Below, piece after piece: positions 42,458 to 43,587 of a stretch of 43,587 bases of DNA. The notes beneath the pieces are model-generated. The model did no database searches. It saw nothing but the letters and a program-made list of their open reading frames with translations, and was not told the origin of the DNA. Numbering within the stretch: the first letter of the stretch is position 1; each line of letters starts with the position of its first letter. This DNA is from Butyrivibrio sp. (lineage in GTDB: Bacteria; Bacillota; Clostridia; Lachnospirales; Lachnospiraceae), in contig JAEEXE010000006.1 in assembly GCA_016291375.1 (NCBI GenBank), positions 1 to 43,587 of the forward strand, read 5' to 3'. The translations under genes and the position numbers were made by a program.

Positions 42458-43334
42458 ATCCAACTACCTCCGTCTCACTGATAAAGATTTCTTCCAACGT
42501 AAGAGCCAATATTTCGAAGAATATAGGAGTTCCTCTCTTAAAGGCTGCCTCAATATCTTCTCTCTCTCCTCGTATGGTGATGGTGTGAAGTCTGCCACGT
42601 TTTTCGTGAAGCATTACATCCAGACCTTCCAATGCATTCTTCTCATCCTTATCAGAATCAAATACGCACTGAACCTTTTGAATATTGAGCTTCATATCGG
42701 CAACATCCTCAGACAAGATTACCCCGCCCAAATGAATGAGTCCCACGTGGTCGCATATATCCTCAAGTTCTCTCAAATTGTGTGAAGCAATTACAGGTGT
42801 AAGTCCCCTGTCTTCCATCTCCGCAGCGAAAAGACTTTTTACACCCTGTCTTACAACAGGATCAAGTCCGTCAAACGCTTCATCACAAAGAAGATACTTT
42901 GTTCCGGAACAGATACCAAGAAGTATTGATACCTGCTTTTTCATTCCTTTTGAAAAATTGTTTATCTTCCTCTTTACATCAAGGCCGAATCCACCGGCCA
43001 TATCAATAAATCTTGCTTTATCAAAATTAGAATATATCTCTTCGTAGTAATCCGCCATTTCTTCAGGCGTTGTGTTAGGAATAAAATATTGTTCATCTGA
43101 AATATAAAATAAATCCCTCTTTACAGCGGGATTATCATATACAGGTCTGTTATCAACAAGGACAACCCCCAAATCCGGTTTAACAACACCTGCAATAGAT
43201 CTTAAAATAGTACTCTTTCCTGCTCCGTTGGTACCAACAAGTCCAAACACTTCCCCATCTCTAATATTAAGCGAAACTCGATTGACGGCTTTGATATCAT
43301 CAAAAGATTTTTCCAGATCCAAAAGTTCTATCAT
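42429..43334 (-). CDS. Exporter-type ABC transporter ATP-binding protein
   Basis: The 301-residue protein has Walker A GTNGAGKS (34-41), Q-loop Gln82 in SDEQYF, the ABC signature variant NFSKGMKKQ (126-134), Walker B YLLCDEAFDGLDP (147-159) and an H-loop His in ASHNLRE. It is of the CcmA/YtrB drug- or antibiotic-export type, not a MalK type: the C-terminal extension (about 215-301) lacks the TOBE/MOP regulatory domain of sugar ATPases. Its start overlaps the GntR stop (ATGA), and GGAGGAGG precedes it. It is the presumed partner of the large permease at 40283-42457; whether it can also drive the two sugar permeases is unknown. Confidence 0.94.
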   Translation of the reverse strand: MIELLDLEKSFDDIKAVNRVSLNIRDGEVFGLVGTNGAGKSTILRSIAGVVKPDLGVVLVDNRPVYDNPAVKRDLFYISDEQYFIPNTTPEEMADYYEEIYSNFDKARFIDMAGGFGLDVKRKINNFSKGMKKQVSILLGICSGTKYLLCDEAFDGLDPVVRQGVKSLFAAEMEDRGLTPVIASHNLRELEDICDHVGLIHLGGVILSEDVADMKLNIQKVQCVFDSDKDEKNALEGLDVMLHEKRGRLHTITIRGEREDIEAAFKRGTPIFFEILALTLEEIFISETEVVGYDIRKYILG

Positions 43335-43587
43335 GTCGTCCCTCCTCCTCTAACTAATCCGGAGAGGTATTCTTTTACATCTTTGATAATCTCATCAAAT
43401 GTAATTCCTATCTCTTCCGCTTCTTTGAACAGATCTGCAATCTCAGCGATAAGCTCAGACTTCTTATTATCTTTAAGAAGAGCATCGCCCTTAACAAAAT
43501 TGCCCCTTCCCTTAACTGTGTAGATAAAACCTTCACGCTCAAGTTCTGTGTAAGCTTTCTGCACTGTATTGGGATTGGTCGACAATT
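43331..43587 (-). CDS. GntR family regulator, YtrA type (partial, C-terminus only)
   Basis: About 85 residues are present; the gene continues beyond the window at its 5' end. The visible part is the end of the winged helix (LSTNPNTVQKAYTELEREGF and YTVKGRGNFVKGD) plus a short helical dimerisation tail. The short tail is characteristic of the YtrA subfamily, which typically represses adjacent ABC exporter genes. The stop overlaps the ATPase start codon (ATGA), which makes it the first gene visible here of the 15-kb operon and its likely autoregulator. Its operator lies outside the window. Confidence 0.93.
   Translation of the reverse strand, partial: LSTNPNTVQKAYTELEREGFIYTVKGRGNFVKGDALLKDNKKSELIAEIADLFKEAEEIGITFDEIIKDVKEYLSGLVRGGGTT

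Noticed and set aside
1..43587. CRISPR arrays, insertion sequences, prophage or replication origin
   Set aside because: No regularly spaced repeats, transposase or phage genes, and no cluster of DnaA boxes were seen on reading the sequence.

Overview
The window looks like a chromosomal segment of a low-GC, Gram-positive anaerobe of the Lachnospiraceae (Butyrivibrio or Pseudobutyrivibrio-like). This is an inference from gene order (rpmF-plsX-acpP-rnc-smc-ftsY and ylxM-ffh-rpsP), AT-rich intergenic DNA, strong purine-rich ribosome binding sites, and lipoprotein/ABC families typical of rumen and gut clostridia. No phage, integrase, insertion sequence or CRISPR array was seen.

Region 1 (1-13,130, all on the minus strand) is the conserved housekeeping block. 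Read in transcription order it holds rpmF, plsX, acpP, rnc, smc, ftsY, then a four-gene insert (ilvA, a YitT-type membrane protein, a GH25 cell-wall hydrolase, an AraC regulator), then ylxM, ffh and the start of rpsP. It links fatty-acid/phospholipid synthesis, RNA processing, chromosome organisation and the SRP targeting pathway. Two intergenic sites (1965-2011 and 12737-12792) pack an intrinsic terminator and the next promoter into about 50 bp, with the -35 box inside the terminator.

Region 2 (13,167-20,696) holds a second AraC regulator and a polytopic membrane protein placed between rpmF and ackA, where a YceD (DUF177) gene is often found. Then come ackA and, divergently, tmcAL with a consensus cre (CcpA) site, followed by a 705-residue protein with a cyclic-nucleotide-binding-like N-terminus that I cannot assign to a known family.

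Region 3 (20,712-24,840) is a hexuronate catabolic locus: uxaA diverges from uxaC-lacI. The 181-bp intergenic region has two good promoters, two copies of one 16-bp operator in opposite orientation, and a third dyad overlapping both -35 boxes.

Region 4 (24,860-28,365) carries mnmA, an isolated cobyric acid synthase gene, mscL with a C-terminal zinc ribbon, and a tRNA-Gly(CCC).

Region 5 (28,365-43,587, all minus) is the most unusual part: one tightly packed, apparently co-transcribed set. It contains a GntR (YtrA-type) regulator, an exporter-type ABC ATPase and its large permease, two CUT1-type sugar permeases, an HlyD/RND-type adaptor, a MacB-core membrane protein lacking FtsX, and three paralogous lipoproteins in which a solute-binding domain follows a roughly 330-residue N-terminal domain. 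No sugar-type ATPase is present. The mix of importer and exporter parts in one operon is the best candidate here for an undescribed system.
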